A stretch of 52,714 nt of DNA from an uncultured Gemmiger sp. (GTDB taxonomy: Bacteria; Bacillota; Clostridia; Oscillospirales; Ruminococcaceae). The notes beneath the pieces were generated by a model, which was not told the DNA's origin, ran no database searches, and saw nothing but the letters and a program-made list of their open reading frames with translations. Below, piece by piece: positions 25,340 to 33,431 of the stretch; position 1 is the stretch's first letter, and every line of letters begins with the position of its first letter. Location: NCBI GenBank assembly GCA_944386225.1, contig CALXAH010000024.1, positions 1-52,714 of the forward strand, read 5' to 3'. A program made the translations under genes and the position numbers.

Positions 25340-26244
25340 AGGCTGTCCCCCGCCTTGAACCGCCGGCCGGCCGCCCAGGCGGAGCCCTCCATGGGCTTGC
25401 CGCCCTCCGGCACCACCTGCAGCAGCTGCAAAGCACCGGAGGCACAGGCCACGGTAAAGGGTTTCAGCGCCAGGATAGTACCGGGCTGCGCGCTTCCCTC
25501 GGCCACACGGCTGGCCAGCACCTTGATCTTTTTGTCGCCGTACTCAAAGAAAGCCGCCGGCCAGGGATTCATACCCCGAACCAGATTGTGCAGATGCGCG
25601 GCGTCGGCGTCAAAATCAAAGCGGGCCATCTCCTTGCGCAGGGGCGGGGCCAAGGTGGCGGCCGCGTGATCCTGGGGCACGGGGGTCAGCTCGTCAAACC
25701 GGGCCAGGGCATCCAGCAACGTTTCCGCCCCCAGGGCGGTGATCCGGTCGAACAGTTCGCCGCTGGTTTCCTCCGGGCCGATGGGCGCAGGGCGCACCAG
25801 CAGGATATCGCCGGTGTCCAGGCCCTCGTCCAGCTTCATGATGGTCACGCCGGTCTCGGCGTCGCCGTTCAGTACCGCCCATTGCACCGGCGCAGCGCCC
25901 CGGTATTTGGGCAGCAGGGATACGTGCAGGTTGATGCAGCCCCGGGGCGGGATTGCCAGCACCTCCGGCGGCAGAATCCGGCCGTAGGCCACCACAACGA
26001 TGATTTCCGGTTCCAGCGCGCGGATCTGCGCCTGTACCTCTTCGTCCCGCAGGGTCACCGGCTGAAACACCGGCGTGCCGTGGGCCAGCGCCACCTGCTT
26101 GACCGGCGGCGCGGTGAGCACCTGCTTTCGGCCCACCGGTTTATCCTGCCGGGTGAACACCCCGCAGAGGGTATGCCCGGCGCCGTACAGGGCTTCCAGG
26201 CAGTGGGCCGCGATATCCGGCGTGCCCATGAACAGGATGCGCAT
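25336..26244 (-). CDS. fmt: Methionyl-tRNA formyltransferase
   Basis: Formylates initiator Met-tRNA with 10-formyltetrahydrofolate. Normal length at 302 residues. It begins MRILFMGTPDIAAHCL, and the SLLPKYRGAAPVQWAVLNGD segment (about residue 109) contains the folate-binding and catalytic residues, with ITIMKLDEGLDTGDI close by. The C-terminal OB-like domain binds tRNA. It overlaps def by one base (TAATG), keeping formylation and deformylation genes coupled, as in most Firmicutes. Confidence 0.97.
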   Translation of the reverse strand: MRILFMGTPDIAAHCLEALYGAGHTLCGVFTRQDKPVGRKQVLTAPPVKQVALAHGTPVFQPVTLRDEEVQAQIRALEPEIIVVVAYGRILPPEVLAIPPRGCINLHVSLLPKYRGAAPVQWAVLNGDAETGVTIMKLDEGLDTGDILLVRPAPIGPEETSGELFDRITALGAETLLDALARFDELTPVPQDHAAATLAPPLRKEMARFDFDADAAHLHNLVRGMNPWPAAFFEYGDKKIKVLASRVAEGSAQPGTILALKPFTVACASGALQLLQVVPEGGKPMEGSAWAAGRRFKAGDSL

Positions 26245-26771
26245 TATTCCTCTCCGTCCTCGTCGAATTCTTCTTCGTCCTCGTAGAAATGGTCGGCCAG
26301 ATCCAGGATGGTCACACCATCCAGATGGTTGGTCTCGTGGCAGACGCAGCGGGCCAGCATGTCCTCCGCTTCCAGCTCAAAGGGATTGCCATGCCGGTCG
26401 AACGCCCGCACCTTGACCCGCTTGGGGCGGCTGATGGCCGCGTTGCGGCCGGGGAAGGACAGGCAGCCTTCGTAGAGCATGACCTCTTCGTCGCTGCGTT
26501 CCAGAATCTCCGGGTTGATGAACTCCAGATACTTGGGTTCGTACCCTTCCGGCACAGTGCCGTCCTCGGGCAGATCCCGTTCATCCAGGCTTACGAACAC
26601 CCGGCGCATGACCCCCACCTGAGGGCCGGCCAGGCCGTAGCCCTCGGCGTCGGCCAGGGTCTCGATCATGTCGTCCAGCAGAGTAGCCAGACGGTCGTCA
26701 AAATTGGTCACCGGGCGGCAAACCTTTTTCAGAATAGGATCGCCGTCCTGTACGATGGTGCGCAGAGCCAT
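26244..26771 (-). CDS. def: Peptide deformylase
   Basis: Removes the formyl group from new proteins. All three motifs are present: GYGLAGPQVG (about residue 44), EGCLSFPG with metal ligand C103, and HETNH with H145, E146 and H149. The 175-residue chain ends in an acidic tail of about 15 residues (YEDEEEFDEDGEE), longer than usual and without known role. EGCLSFPG and the inserts resemble the Gram-positive type. Confidence 0.96.
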   Translation of the reverse strand: MALRTIVQDGDPILKKVCRPVTNFDDRLATLLDDMIETLADAEGYGLAGPQVGVMRRVFVSLDERDLPEDGTVPEGYEPKYLEFINPEILERSDEEVMLYEGCLSFPGRNAAISRPKRVKVRAFDRHGNPFELEAEDMLARCVCHETNHLDGVTILDLADHFYEDEEEFDEDGEE

Positions 26772-26802
26772 AGTTTTCCTCTCCTTTTTTCGGCGGGCGG
26801 CG

Positions 26803-29067
26803 TTACAGATCGCCGTCTGCGTTGAAATCCAGTGTGACCGCTGCCTTGGCGGGCAGACCCTCCTCCCCGTACCGGGCCAGGACGGCGCGCATCAGGGCGC
26901 GGAAATCGTTTGTGTTGCGGCATTTGATGGTAAGCTTGAAACGGTACAGATCCTTGACCATCGCCACGTTCATGGGGGCGGGCCCCAGCACCCGCATGGG
27001 CAGTTTGGGCCAGTTCTGGCGGGCCGTTTCGGCCAGGATCGCGGAGAACCGGGCGGCCGCGGCCAGCGCCGGGCCTTCCTTTTCGCCGGAAAAACCCACC
27101 ATGCACAGATCGCAGAAGGGCGGGTACAGGCACAGCTGCCGGAAGCCGATCTCCTCTTCAAAGAAGGCTTCGTAATCCTGCTTGGCCGCCAGCTGCAGCA
27201 CCGGGTGCCCCGGGCAGACGGTCTGGATGATGGCCCGGCCGGGATACTCCGCCCGGCCGCCCCGGCCCACCACCTGGGTAATCAGGCTGAACACAGTCTC
27301 ATACGACCGGTAGCCCTGGCTGAACAGCAGCGAATCAATGCCCAGCACCCCCACCAGGGTGACCTTTTCAAAATCCAGCCCCTTGGCCACCATCTGGGTG
27401 CCCAGCAGGATGTCATACTCCCCTTTGGCAAAGCGGGCCAGCAGCTGTTCGTGGGCGTTTTTGCGGCTGGTGGAATCCTGATCCATCCGCAGCACACGGG
27501 CTTTGGGGAACAGGTTCTCCAGTTCTTCCTCCACCCGCTGGGTACCGAAGCCGGTATACAGCAGTTTGCCGCCGCACTGGGGGCAATGGGTGGGAGCGGG
27601 CTTGATCGTTTTGCCGCAGTAATGGCAGAGCATCTGCCCCTGGGCTTTATGGTAGACCATGGGCACGCTGCAGGACGAGCATTTCAGCGCGGCCCCGCAG
27701 TCCTGACACAGGGCCACGGTGCGGTATCCCCGGCGGTTAAGCAGCAGAATGGTCTGCTGGCCATTTGCCAGGTTTTCCCGGATGGCGTCGGCCAGAGGCT
27801 GGCTGATATCCTCCGGGTTGCCGGCGGCGGCTTCCGCCCGCATATCCACGATCTGCACCGGCGGCAGCGGCTGCCCGGCATACCGATGGGTGAGCCGTAC
27901 CAGCTGGTACCGGTCCTGCCGGGCGGCCCGGTAGTAGCTTTCCACCGAAGGGGTGGCGCTGGCCAGCAGCAGCAGCGCGCCGCTGTCCGCCGCCCGCAGC
28001 CGGGCCACGTCATGGGCATCAAACCGGGGGCTGGACTCGGAACGGTAGGTATGCTCCTGTTCCTCATCAATGATGATGAGCCCCAGATTCTGCAGCGGTG
28101 CAAAGATGGCGCTGCGGGTGCCTACCACGATCTGGGCGCCGCCCTGCTGGATCATCCGCCATTGCAGCAGCCGCTCGGTATGGTTGAGGGCGGAGTGCTG
28201 CACCGCCACCCGGCTGCCGAAATTTTCTTTCAGGCGGCGGATCATCTGGGGGGTCAGGCTGATTTCCGGCACCAGCACCAGCGCGGTGCGGCCCAGTTCC
28301 AGCGTGTGACGGATCAGTTCCAGAAAGACCAGCGTTTTGCCGCTTCCGGTAACCCCGTGCAGCAGCGCCGCGTGGGGTTTGCCCGCCTGCAGCGCGGGCA
28401 GCAGCGCATCCAGGGCGGCCTGCTGCTCATCGGTCAGGGTGATGGTCTCGCTGGTCAGCGGGATATGGGCGTACAGATCCAGGGTTTTGTCCACCTGTTC
28501 CTTTTCCAGCACGCCCTTTTTGACCAGATTGTCCGCCACGGCGGCGGATACCCCGGCCTGCTGCAGTTCCTCCCCGGTCAGGGGGCCGTCCCGCAGCAGC
28601 TGTACCGCCAGGATCTGGGTCGGGGTGGGGCGGGGCTTTTCCGGCAGGGGCGCCGCCAGCCGGTACTGGGGCTGGGTGTGGCGCACCAGCTGCTTTTGCA
28701 GCACCGGACGGCCATCCTGCAACACAGGGCGGTACTGGGCCCCATAGGGAATGACCGTTTTTACCGCCTCATACCAGGTACAGAAGGTGCGCTCGTGGAG
28801 AAACTCCACCAGGCGCAGCAGATCGGGGGTCAGGCAGGCGCTTTCCGGCGCGGCGTCATAAAGCGGTTTGACACGGGGGGAGAGCTCCGCGCTCTCCCCT
28901 GCCGCCAGCACCACCGCCATGCGGGGCTTGTCTCCCCGGCCGAACGGCACCAGTACCATCCCCCCTACCGGCACCTTGCCTTCCAGTTCCGGCGGAACCC
29001 GATAGGTATAGAGTTTGTCAAAATGAAGGGTGGCGTTGTTTACCGCCACTTGCACGGTATGCGGCAA
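26803..29067 (-). CDS. priA: Primosomal helicase PriA
   Basis: 3'-5' helicase that restarts stalled replication forks. The 754-residue protein has an N-terminal DNA-binding part, Walker A GVTGSGKT (near 243), a DEEQEHT box, and a zinc domain with eight cysteines in CxxC pairs (about 450-490). QVVGRGGRAEYPG and the C-terminal domain follow. No ATG fits; a TTG at 29067 has AAAGGGG six bases upstream and is the best start (a GTG four codons later is possible). In Bacillus, coaBC and rpoZ lie between gmk and priA; here the gap is only about 27 bases and both are absent. Confidence 0.95.
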   Translation of the reverse strand: MPHTVQVAVNNATLHFDKLYTYRVPPELEGKVPVGGMVLVPFGRGDKPRMAVVLAAGESAELSPRVKPLYDAAPESACLTPDLLRLVEFLHERTFCTWYEAVKTVIPYGAQYRPVLQDGRPVLQKQLVRHTQPQYRLAAPLPEKPRPTPTQILAVQLLRDGPLTGEELQQAGVSAAVADNLVKKGVLEKEQVDKTLDLYAHIPLTSETITLTDEQQAALDALLPALQAGKPHAALLHGVTGSGKTLVFLELIRHTLELGRTALVLVPEISLTPQMIRRLKENFGSRVAVQHSALNHTERLLQWRMIQQGGAQIVVGTRSAIFAPLQNLGLIIIDEEQEHTYRSESSPRFDAHDVARLRAADSGALLLLASATPSVESYYRAARQDRYQLVRLTHRYAGQPLPPVQIVDMRAEAAAGNPEDISQPLADAIRENLANGQQTILLLNRRGYRTVALCQDCGAALKCSSCSVPMVYHKAQGQMLCHYCGKTIKPAPTHCPQCGGKLLYTGFGTQRVEEELENLFPKARVLRMDQDSTSRKNAHEQLLARFAKGEYDILLGTQMVAKGLDFEKVTLVGVLGIDSLLFSQGYRSYETVFSLITQVVGRGGRAEYPGRAIIQTVCPGHPVLQLAAKQDYEAFFEEEIGFRQLCLYPPFCDLCMVGFSGEKEGPALAAAARFSAILAETARQNWPKLPMRVLGPAPMNVAMVKDLYRFKLTIKCRNTNDFRALMRAVLARYGEEGLPAKAAVTLDFNADGDL

Positions 29068-29094
29068 TCGCTGCCCCTTTCCGGGCCGAGCCGG

Positions 29095-29661
29095 TCAGCC
29101 CTCTTGTCTTGCCCGGATGATCTCGTACAGCTGCCGGGCGCAGTCGTCCACCTCCCGGTTGACCACCGTGGCGGTGTACTGATCCGCCAGGGCCAGCTCC
29201 TCCCGGGCGCGGGCGAGGCGGCCCTGGATGGCCTCCTCGCTCTCGGTGCCGCGGCCCCGCAGGCGGTGTTCCAGTTCTTCCAGGCTGGGGGGCGCCACAA
29301 AGATGGTGGTGGCCTCCGGATACAGGCGGCGGATATTGCCCGCGCCTTCCACCTCAATCACCAGCACCACGGTGACACCCTGGCCGATGCGGCGGTCTAC
29401 CTCGGACTTGGGGGTGCCGTAGTAGTTGCCGCAATAACAGGTGTGCTCCAGGATTTCCCCGGCAGCCAGTTTCGCTTCAAACTGGTCGCGGGTCATATAA
29501 TAATAGTTTACCCCTTCGGCCTCGCCGGGACGCATGGCCCGGCTGGTGGCCGAAACCGAGATCTCAATCTCCGGGTGCAGCTGCCGCAAACGGCTTACGA
29601 CGGTGTCTTTGCCGGAGCCGGAAGGCCCGGACACAACCACCAGATACCGATCCTTATTCAT
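29095..29661 (-). CDS. gmk: Guanylate kinase
   Basis: Phosphorylates GMP to GDP with ATP. The 188-residue protein starts [20 protein letters not shown], with the P-loop close to the N-terminus, followed by the GMP-binding segment around [19 protein letters not shown]. The start at 29661 is the one that places the P-loop as in the family; it overlaps the remA end by eight bases. The order yicC-remA-gmk is widespread in Firmicutes. Confidence 0.96.
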   Translation of the reverse strand: MNKDRYLVVVSGPSGSGKDTVVSRLRQLHPEIEISVSATSRAMRPGEAEGVNYYYMTRDQFEAKLAAGEILEHTCYCGNYYGTPKSEVDRRIGQGVTVVLVIEVEGAGNIRRLYPEATTIFVAPPSLEELEHRLRGRGTESEEAIQGRLARAREELALADQYTATVVNREVDDCARQLYEIIRARQEG

Positions 29662-29929
29662 CTTCCAGTTCCTCATCCAGTTCATCCGCATCGTCGTTGT
29701 CGTTCAGACGGTTCGCCACCGTCTCCGGCTGCACAGCCGACAGGATCACATGGTCGGAATCCATGATGATCACCGCCCGGGTGCGGCGGCCATAGGTGGC
29801 GTCGATCAGAGCACCCTTGTCCCGGGCTTCCTGCACGATGCGCTTGATGGGGGCGGATTCAGGGCTCACAATGGCGATCAGCCGGTTTGCGCTGACCATA
29901 TTGCCGAACCCGATGTTGATAAGCTTCAT
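29654..29929 (-). CDS. remA: RemA-like DNA-binding protein (DUF370)
   Basis: In B. subtilis RemA is a DNA-binding activator of matrix and osmoprotection genes that forms rings. This 91-residue homologue has the family core: [20 protein letters not shown] at the N-terminus, the PIKRI helix and the [12 protein letters not shown] segment with the arginines that contact DNA. The C-terminal 15 residues are strongly acidic and extra. It lies in its standard place between yicC and gmk. Confidence 0.93.
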   Translation of the reverse strand: MKLINIGFGNMVSANRLIAIVSPESAPIKRIVQEARDKGALIDATYGRRTRAVIIMDSDHVILSAVQPETVANRLNDNDDADELDEELEDE

Positions 29930-29945
29930 GATAGCTCCCCTTTTA

Positions 29946-30824
29946 TTATTCGATATTCTGCACCTGTTCGCGGATTTTTTCGATCTCGGCCTTCATCTCC
30001 ACCACCAGACGGGTGATGGCCAGATCCTGGCACTTGGAACCAATGGTGTTGGTTTCCCGGTTCAGTTCCTGGGTAAGGAAGTCCAGCTTGCGGCCCACAG
30101 CCCCGGCTCCGGTAAGAATCTGCCGGTACTGCTGGATATGGCTGCGCAGACGGACGGTCTCCTCATCCACGGCGGTCTTGTCCGCAAAGATGGCCGCCTC
30201 GGTCAGGATACGCGCTTCGTCGATGGAGCGATCCTCCAGCAGAGGCTGCAAACGGGCGTACAGCCGCTGGGTGTAGGCTTCCACGCGGCCGGCGCTGTCC
30301 TGCTCTACCAGGGCCACGTCCTGTTCCAGGGTGTCCAGCCGGGACAGAATGTCCGCTTCCAGCTTGGCGCCTTCCGCCGTGCGCATGGTCATGAAGCTGT
30401 CCAGGGCCATACGGCAGACTGTCTCCACGTCCGCGGCCAGCTGCTCCTCGTCCACCTGGGCGTGACGCACCGACAGCACATCGGGGAAACGGGCCAGCAT
30501 CCCGGCAGCCGCATCGCAGGCTACACCGCAGCCCTCGGAAATCTGCCGCAGCGCTTCCAGATAACTGCGGGCCAGCGGCAGGTCGGCCTGAACCTCCACA
30601 TCGCTGACGCCGATGGTCTGCAGCTGCAGGCTCAGCTCCACCTTGCCCCGGCTGATGGTGCCGGAAAGCAGCTTTTTGAGCCGGTCATCCAGAAACAGAC
30701 AGGCCCGGGGAAGCCGGGAAGAATACTCAAAATACCGCGAATTGACGCTGCGGATCTCCACGGTCAGGTCACGCCCGTTGAGAACCGCCTTGCCCCGGCC
30801 GTAGCCGGTCATGCTCAGCGCCAT
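29946..30824 (-). CDS. YicC-family endoribonuclease
   Basis: A 292-residue protein of the YicC/YloC family, recently linked to endoribonuclease activity. The N-terminal domain starts with SMTGYGRG and continues with [11 protein letters not shown]. The C-terminal DUF1732 part ends in the signature [20 protein letters not shown], followed by a helical tail. The ATG at 30824 ([11 protein letters not shown]) is chosen over the longer frame. First gene of the conserved yicC-remA-gmk-priA block. Confidence 0.93.
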   Translation of the reverse strand: MALSMTGYGRGKAVLNGRDLTVEIRSVNSRYFEYSSRLPRACLFLDDRLKKLLSGTISRGKVELSLQLQTIGVSDVEVQADLPLARSYLEALRQISEGCGVACDAAAGMLARFPDVLSVRHAQVDEEQLAADVETVCRMALDSFMTMRTAEGAKLEADILSRLDTLEQDVALVEQDSAGRVEAYTQRLYARLQPLLEDRSIDEARILTEAAIFADKTAVDEETVRLRSHIQQYRQILTGAGAVGRKLDFLTQELNRETNTIGSKCQDLAITRLVVEMKAEIEKIREQVQNIE

Positions 30825-30909
30825 AGCACACCGCCTTTCTTTTGTGTTTTTCCGCAAGGTATATCGCCTCAGGGCACAGATCCCCTATTTGGATATACAC
30901 AGGGATATT

Positions 30910-32304
30910 TTACTCTTTTTGGGCTGTTTTTGCAAGGCGCACGCCACCATCCGGGGCGGGCGGATTGCCCAGGTCACGAAACAGACGGCGCAGCACCATA
31001 GCTGCAACCAGGCACAGGATGATCTCCGCACAGGTCTGGGCATAGGCAAGCCCGTAAAGCGGCCAGATCCAGTTCAGGATGCACAGTGCAGGGATTTCCA
31101 TGACGATCTTGCGCAGAATCGCAAAGATCAGCGAGCGGCGTCCCATGCCGCAGGCCTGGAACACACCCACTGCCAGGAAGTCCACCCCCAGGAACGGCAG
31201 GCACAGACACATACCCCGCAAAAAACGGGAACCGTAGGCCACGATCTCCGCATCCTTCATGAACAGGCGCACCAGCCAGGCGCTGCAGGTCCAGTCAAAC
31301 ACACAGAGAGAAATCAGGAATGCCATGGCAACCTTCAATGCAAACAGAATGCACCGTTTCATCCGGCGATAATCACCGGATGCGTAGTTATAGCTGACCA
31401 GGGGCATCAAGCCCTGGGACAGGCCCAGCGCCACATAGAAGGGCACCTGGTTGACCTTCTGCGCGATCCCCATGGCGGCCACCGCATTGGAGCCGTACAC
31501 AGAGGTAAAGTTGTTCAGCACGGCCATACCGGTCACATTCAGCAGATTCTGCACCGCAGCGGGAATGCCCACCGCACAGACGCCCACCACAATGGCACGG
31601 CCGGGCAGCGTGGGCCGCAGGCTGATGTTGCTGCTGCGCCGGCGCACCGCCAGCAGTACCAGAAAATAGCAGCAGGCCACGCAGTTGGAGAGGAAGGTGG
31701 CCAGGCCGGCGCCGGCCGCCCCCATATTCAGGCCCCAGGGCAGGATAAAGACCGGATCCAGCAGGATATTCAGAAAACAGCCGCTCATGGTACCGATGCC
31801 CGCGTGGAGCGCCGCCCCCTCGCTGCGGACCATATAGGCCAGCACCACATTTAAAATAGCCGGCACGGCACCGCAGGTGGTGGTCCAGAACAGATAGGCG
31901 GAGGTGGCCGCGGCGTTTTCCTCGGTAGCGCCCAGCACGGCCAGCGCCGGGGCGGAAAAGGTTGTAAAGCTCACCGACAGAAGCGCCCCGCAGAGCAGTG
32001 CACACCAGAAACCAAACGAAGAACTGCGGCGGACGGTTTCCCTGTCGCCCCGGCCCAGCGCACGGCTCATCATGCTGGAGGAGCCCACGCCGAACAGGTT
32101 GTTGATAGCGTTGAATGCCAGCAACACCGGTGCGGCCAGGGTAACCGCGGCGTTCTGGATGGGATCGTTGAGCATCCCGACAAAATAGGTATCCGCCAGA
32201 TTGTACAGCACCATAACCAGAGAACTGGCTATCGTAGGCGCAGCCATGGACATGACCGCCCGGGAGACGGGGGCTTGTTCAAACAAATAGGTACGACCCT
32301 GCAT
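30910..32304 (-). CDS. MATE-family efflux transporter
   Basis: A 464-residue membrane protein with about 12 hydrophobic segments in two similar halves, as in MATE exporters that expel drugs or cationic compounds in exchange for Na+ or H+. Family features: AAPTIASSLVMVLYNLADTY in the first helices, the SSMMSRALGRGD segment, and the matching MPLVSYNYASGD in the second half. The ATG at 32304 has AGAGGGAAG upstream; the 37-codon extension would cross a hairpin. It has its own promoter and leader. Substrate unknown. Confidence 0.93.
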   Translation of the reverse strand: MQGRTYLFEQAPVSRAVMSMAAPTIASSLVMVLYNLADTYFVGMLNDPIQNAAVTLAAPVLLAFNAINNLFGVGSSSMMSRALGRGDRETVRRSSSFGFWCALLCGALLSVSFTTFSAPALAVLGATEENAAATSAYLFWTTTCGAVPAILNVVLAYMVRSEGAALHAGIGTMSGCFLNILLDPVFILPWGLNMGAAGAGLATFLSNCVACCYFLVLLAVRRRSSNISLRPTLPGRAIVVGVCAVGIPAAVQNLLNVTGMAVLNNFTSVYGSNAVAAMGIAQKVNQVPFYVALGLSQGLMPLVSYNYASGDYRRMKRCILFALKVAMAFLISLCVFDWTCSAWLVRLFMKDAEIVAYGSRFLRGMCLCLPFLGVDFLAVGVFQACGMGRRSLIFAILRKIVMEIPALCILNWIWPLYGLAYAQTCAEIILCLVAAMVLRRLFRDLGNPPAPDGGVRLAKTAQKE

Positions 32305-32348
32305 ATGACGCTTCCCTCTTTCTGCCGTTTGCCGTGCGGCAGTTATGG

Positions 32349-32380
32349 AAAGAGCGCCCCGCGGGCGCGGGGCGCTCTTT
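32349..32380 (-). terminator. Strong hairpin in the MATE leader
   Basis: Thirteen-base arms (about 32349-32361 and 32367-32379) with a tiny loop, ending in CTCTTTCC on the minus strand. It lies downstream of the sigma-factor pair but also downstream of the MATE promoter, so it can act as terminator of the former and as attenuator in the leader of the latter. Confidence 0.6.
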
Positions 32381-32381
32381 C

Positions 32382-32434
32382 GGATACAACATTTGGATGT
32401 ATCCCATGATAGCACAGGAAACGAGGCTTTTCAA
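32382..32434 (-). promoter_or_regulatory. MATE promoter with dyad at the transcription start
   Basis: Minus strand: -35 TTGAAA (32429-32434), 17-bp spacer, -10 TATCAT (32406-32411). A dyad GGATACA...TGTATCC (32382-32388 with 32398-32404) overlaps the expected start near 32399, as repressor operators often do. Confidence 0.65.
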
Positions 32435-32472
32435 CCCGACAAAACCGGCGCGCTGTTTGAATCTTTGGCACT

Positions 32473-32742
32473 TTACCGTTTTTTGTCCTCGCTTGTTTCA
32501 ATCAGCAATCTGCGGTTTTGGGGACGGTTTATCCAGCAGGATGCAGCGGCATACAGGACGCCGAACGAAGCGAAATAGACCACAACGCCTACGATGGGCA
32601 TACTGTCGGGGATCAGGGCGCTCACGTTGGCCGCCAGGAAACAAAACAAAAGGTTCAGCCACGGCGATACCAGTTTTCTGGGCTGCAGGATCCATTTTTC
32701 TTCCAGATCCGAAAGGCCGTCGAACAGATCGTACTCACTCAT
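32473..32742 (-). CDS. Small membrane protein, possible anti-sigma partner
   Basis: An 89-residue protein with a soluble, charged N-terminus (about 1-28), two adjacent membrane helices (about 30-47 and 52-70) and a basic/acidic tail. Its ATG overlaps the stop of the sigma-factor gene (ATGA), with AAGGGAGGG upstream. Co-translation with an ECF-type sigma factor suggests a role in holding the sigma factor at the membrane, but no known anti-sigma domain is recognised. The frame is open far upstream inside the sigma gene; that part is a shadow. Confidence 0.6.
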   Translation of the reverse strand: MSEYDLFDGLSDLEEKWILQPRKLVSPWLNLLFCFLAANVSALIPDSMPIVGVVVYFASFGVLYAAASCWINRPQNRRLLIETSEDKKR

Positions 32743-33284
32743 GCGGAATATCCCTCCCTTTCCAGAAAATCGCGCAGTTTGTTCCTCGTTCGGTGCAGGG
32801 AAACCGAAACCCGATTGTCTGAGCATTGCCGGGCGGCGGCAATTTCCTGTATGCTTGCCCCGAAAAAATAGCGCTGCAGAAAGATTTCCCGTTCTTCTGT
32901 ACGGAGCGAGGCAACGAAACGGTTGAGCAGATCCCGGATCTGAACGGAATCCAGCGGCTGACGGGTTGTCTGATCCGGAATGCATTCCGTCAATTCATCC
33001 AGCAGCACGGTGATCCCGCTGCGTTTTTGCGCCTGTGCCCGTTCCAGATACCGCAGGGACGTGTTGCGGGCTGTTTTGGCCAGATACGCCCGGAAATATT
33101 TCGGCCGGGCCGGCGGAATCCCGTTCCACACTCTGAGCCATACATCGTTCAGTGCTTCTTCGGCATCCTGGGCACTGTTCAGCAATCCGGCTATGATCCG
33201 CCGGCAGAATCCGCTGTACCGGTTTTCCAGAAGCGACAGCGCCCGTTCGTCGCGCTGCCACAAGAGCGACACGATTTCATCCAT
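32739..33284 (-). CDS. ECF-type RNA polymerase sigma factor
   Basis: A 181-residue sigma-70-family protein with only regions 2 and 4. Region 2 (about 15-75) contains DAEEALNDVWLRVWNGI, and region 4 (about 125-175) has the LRTEEREIFLQRYFFGASIQ helix-turn-helix entry and SVSLHRTRNKLRDFL. The second of two close ATGs (33284) has AAGGAGG at the right distance. It is coupled to the small membrane protein downstream. Upstream gap to the glgA terminator is about 90 bases. Target genes unknown; the neighbouring MATE gene has a normal sigma-A promoter. Confidence 0.88.
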   Translation of the reverse strand: MDEIVSLLWQRDERALSLLENRYSGFCRRIIAGLLNSAQDAEEALNDVWLRVWNGIPPARPKYFRAYLAKTARNTSLRYLERAQAQKRSGITVLLDELTECIPDQTTRQPLDSVQIRDLLNRFVASLRTEEREIFLQRYFFGASIQEIAAARQCSDNRVSVSLHRTRNKLRDFLEREGYSA

Positions 33285-33374
33285 GCGCATTCCCTCCTTA
33301 TCTATACAGGACCGGAACAAAGCCGGAATTCTTACAGCGCTTCCAAAAAAGTTGGTTTCTGCCGGCATGCGCAA

Positions 33375-33408
33375 AACGGCCACGCCGCAAAAACGCGGCG
33401 TGGCCGTT
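33375..33408 (-). terminator. Terminator of the glycogen operon
   Basis: Perfect 14-bp stem (33375-33388 with 33395-33408), six-base loop, followed on the minus strand by TTTT. It lies just after the glgA stop. Confidence 0.8.
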
Positions 33409-33431
33409 GTATCATAGGTTTTTGTGCCGGA

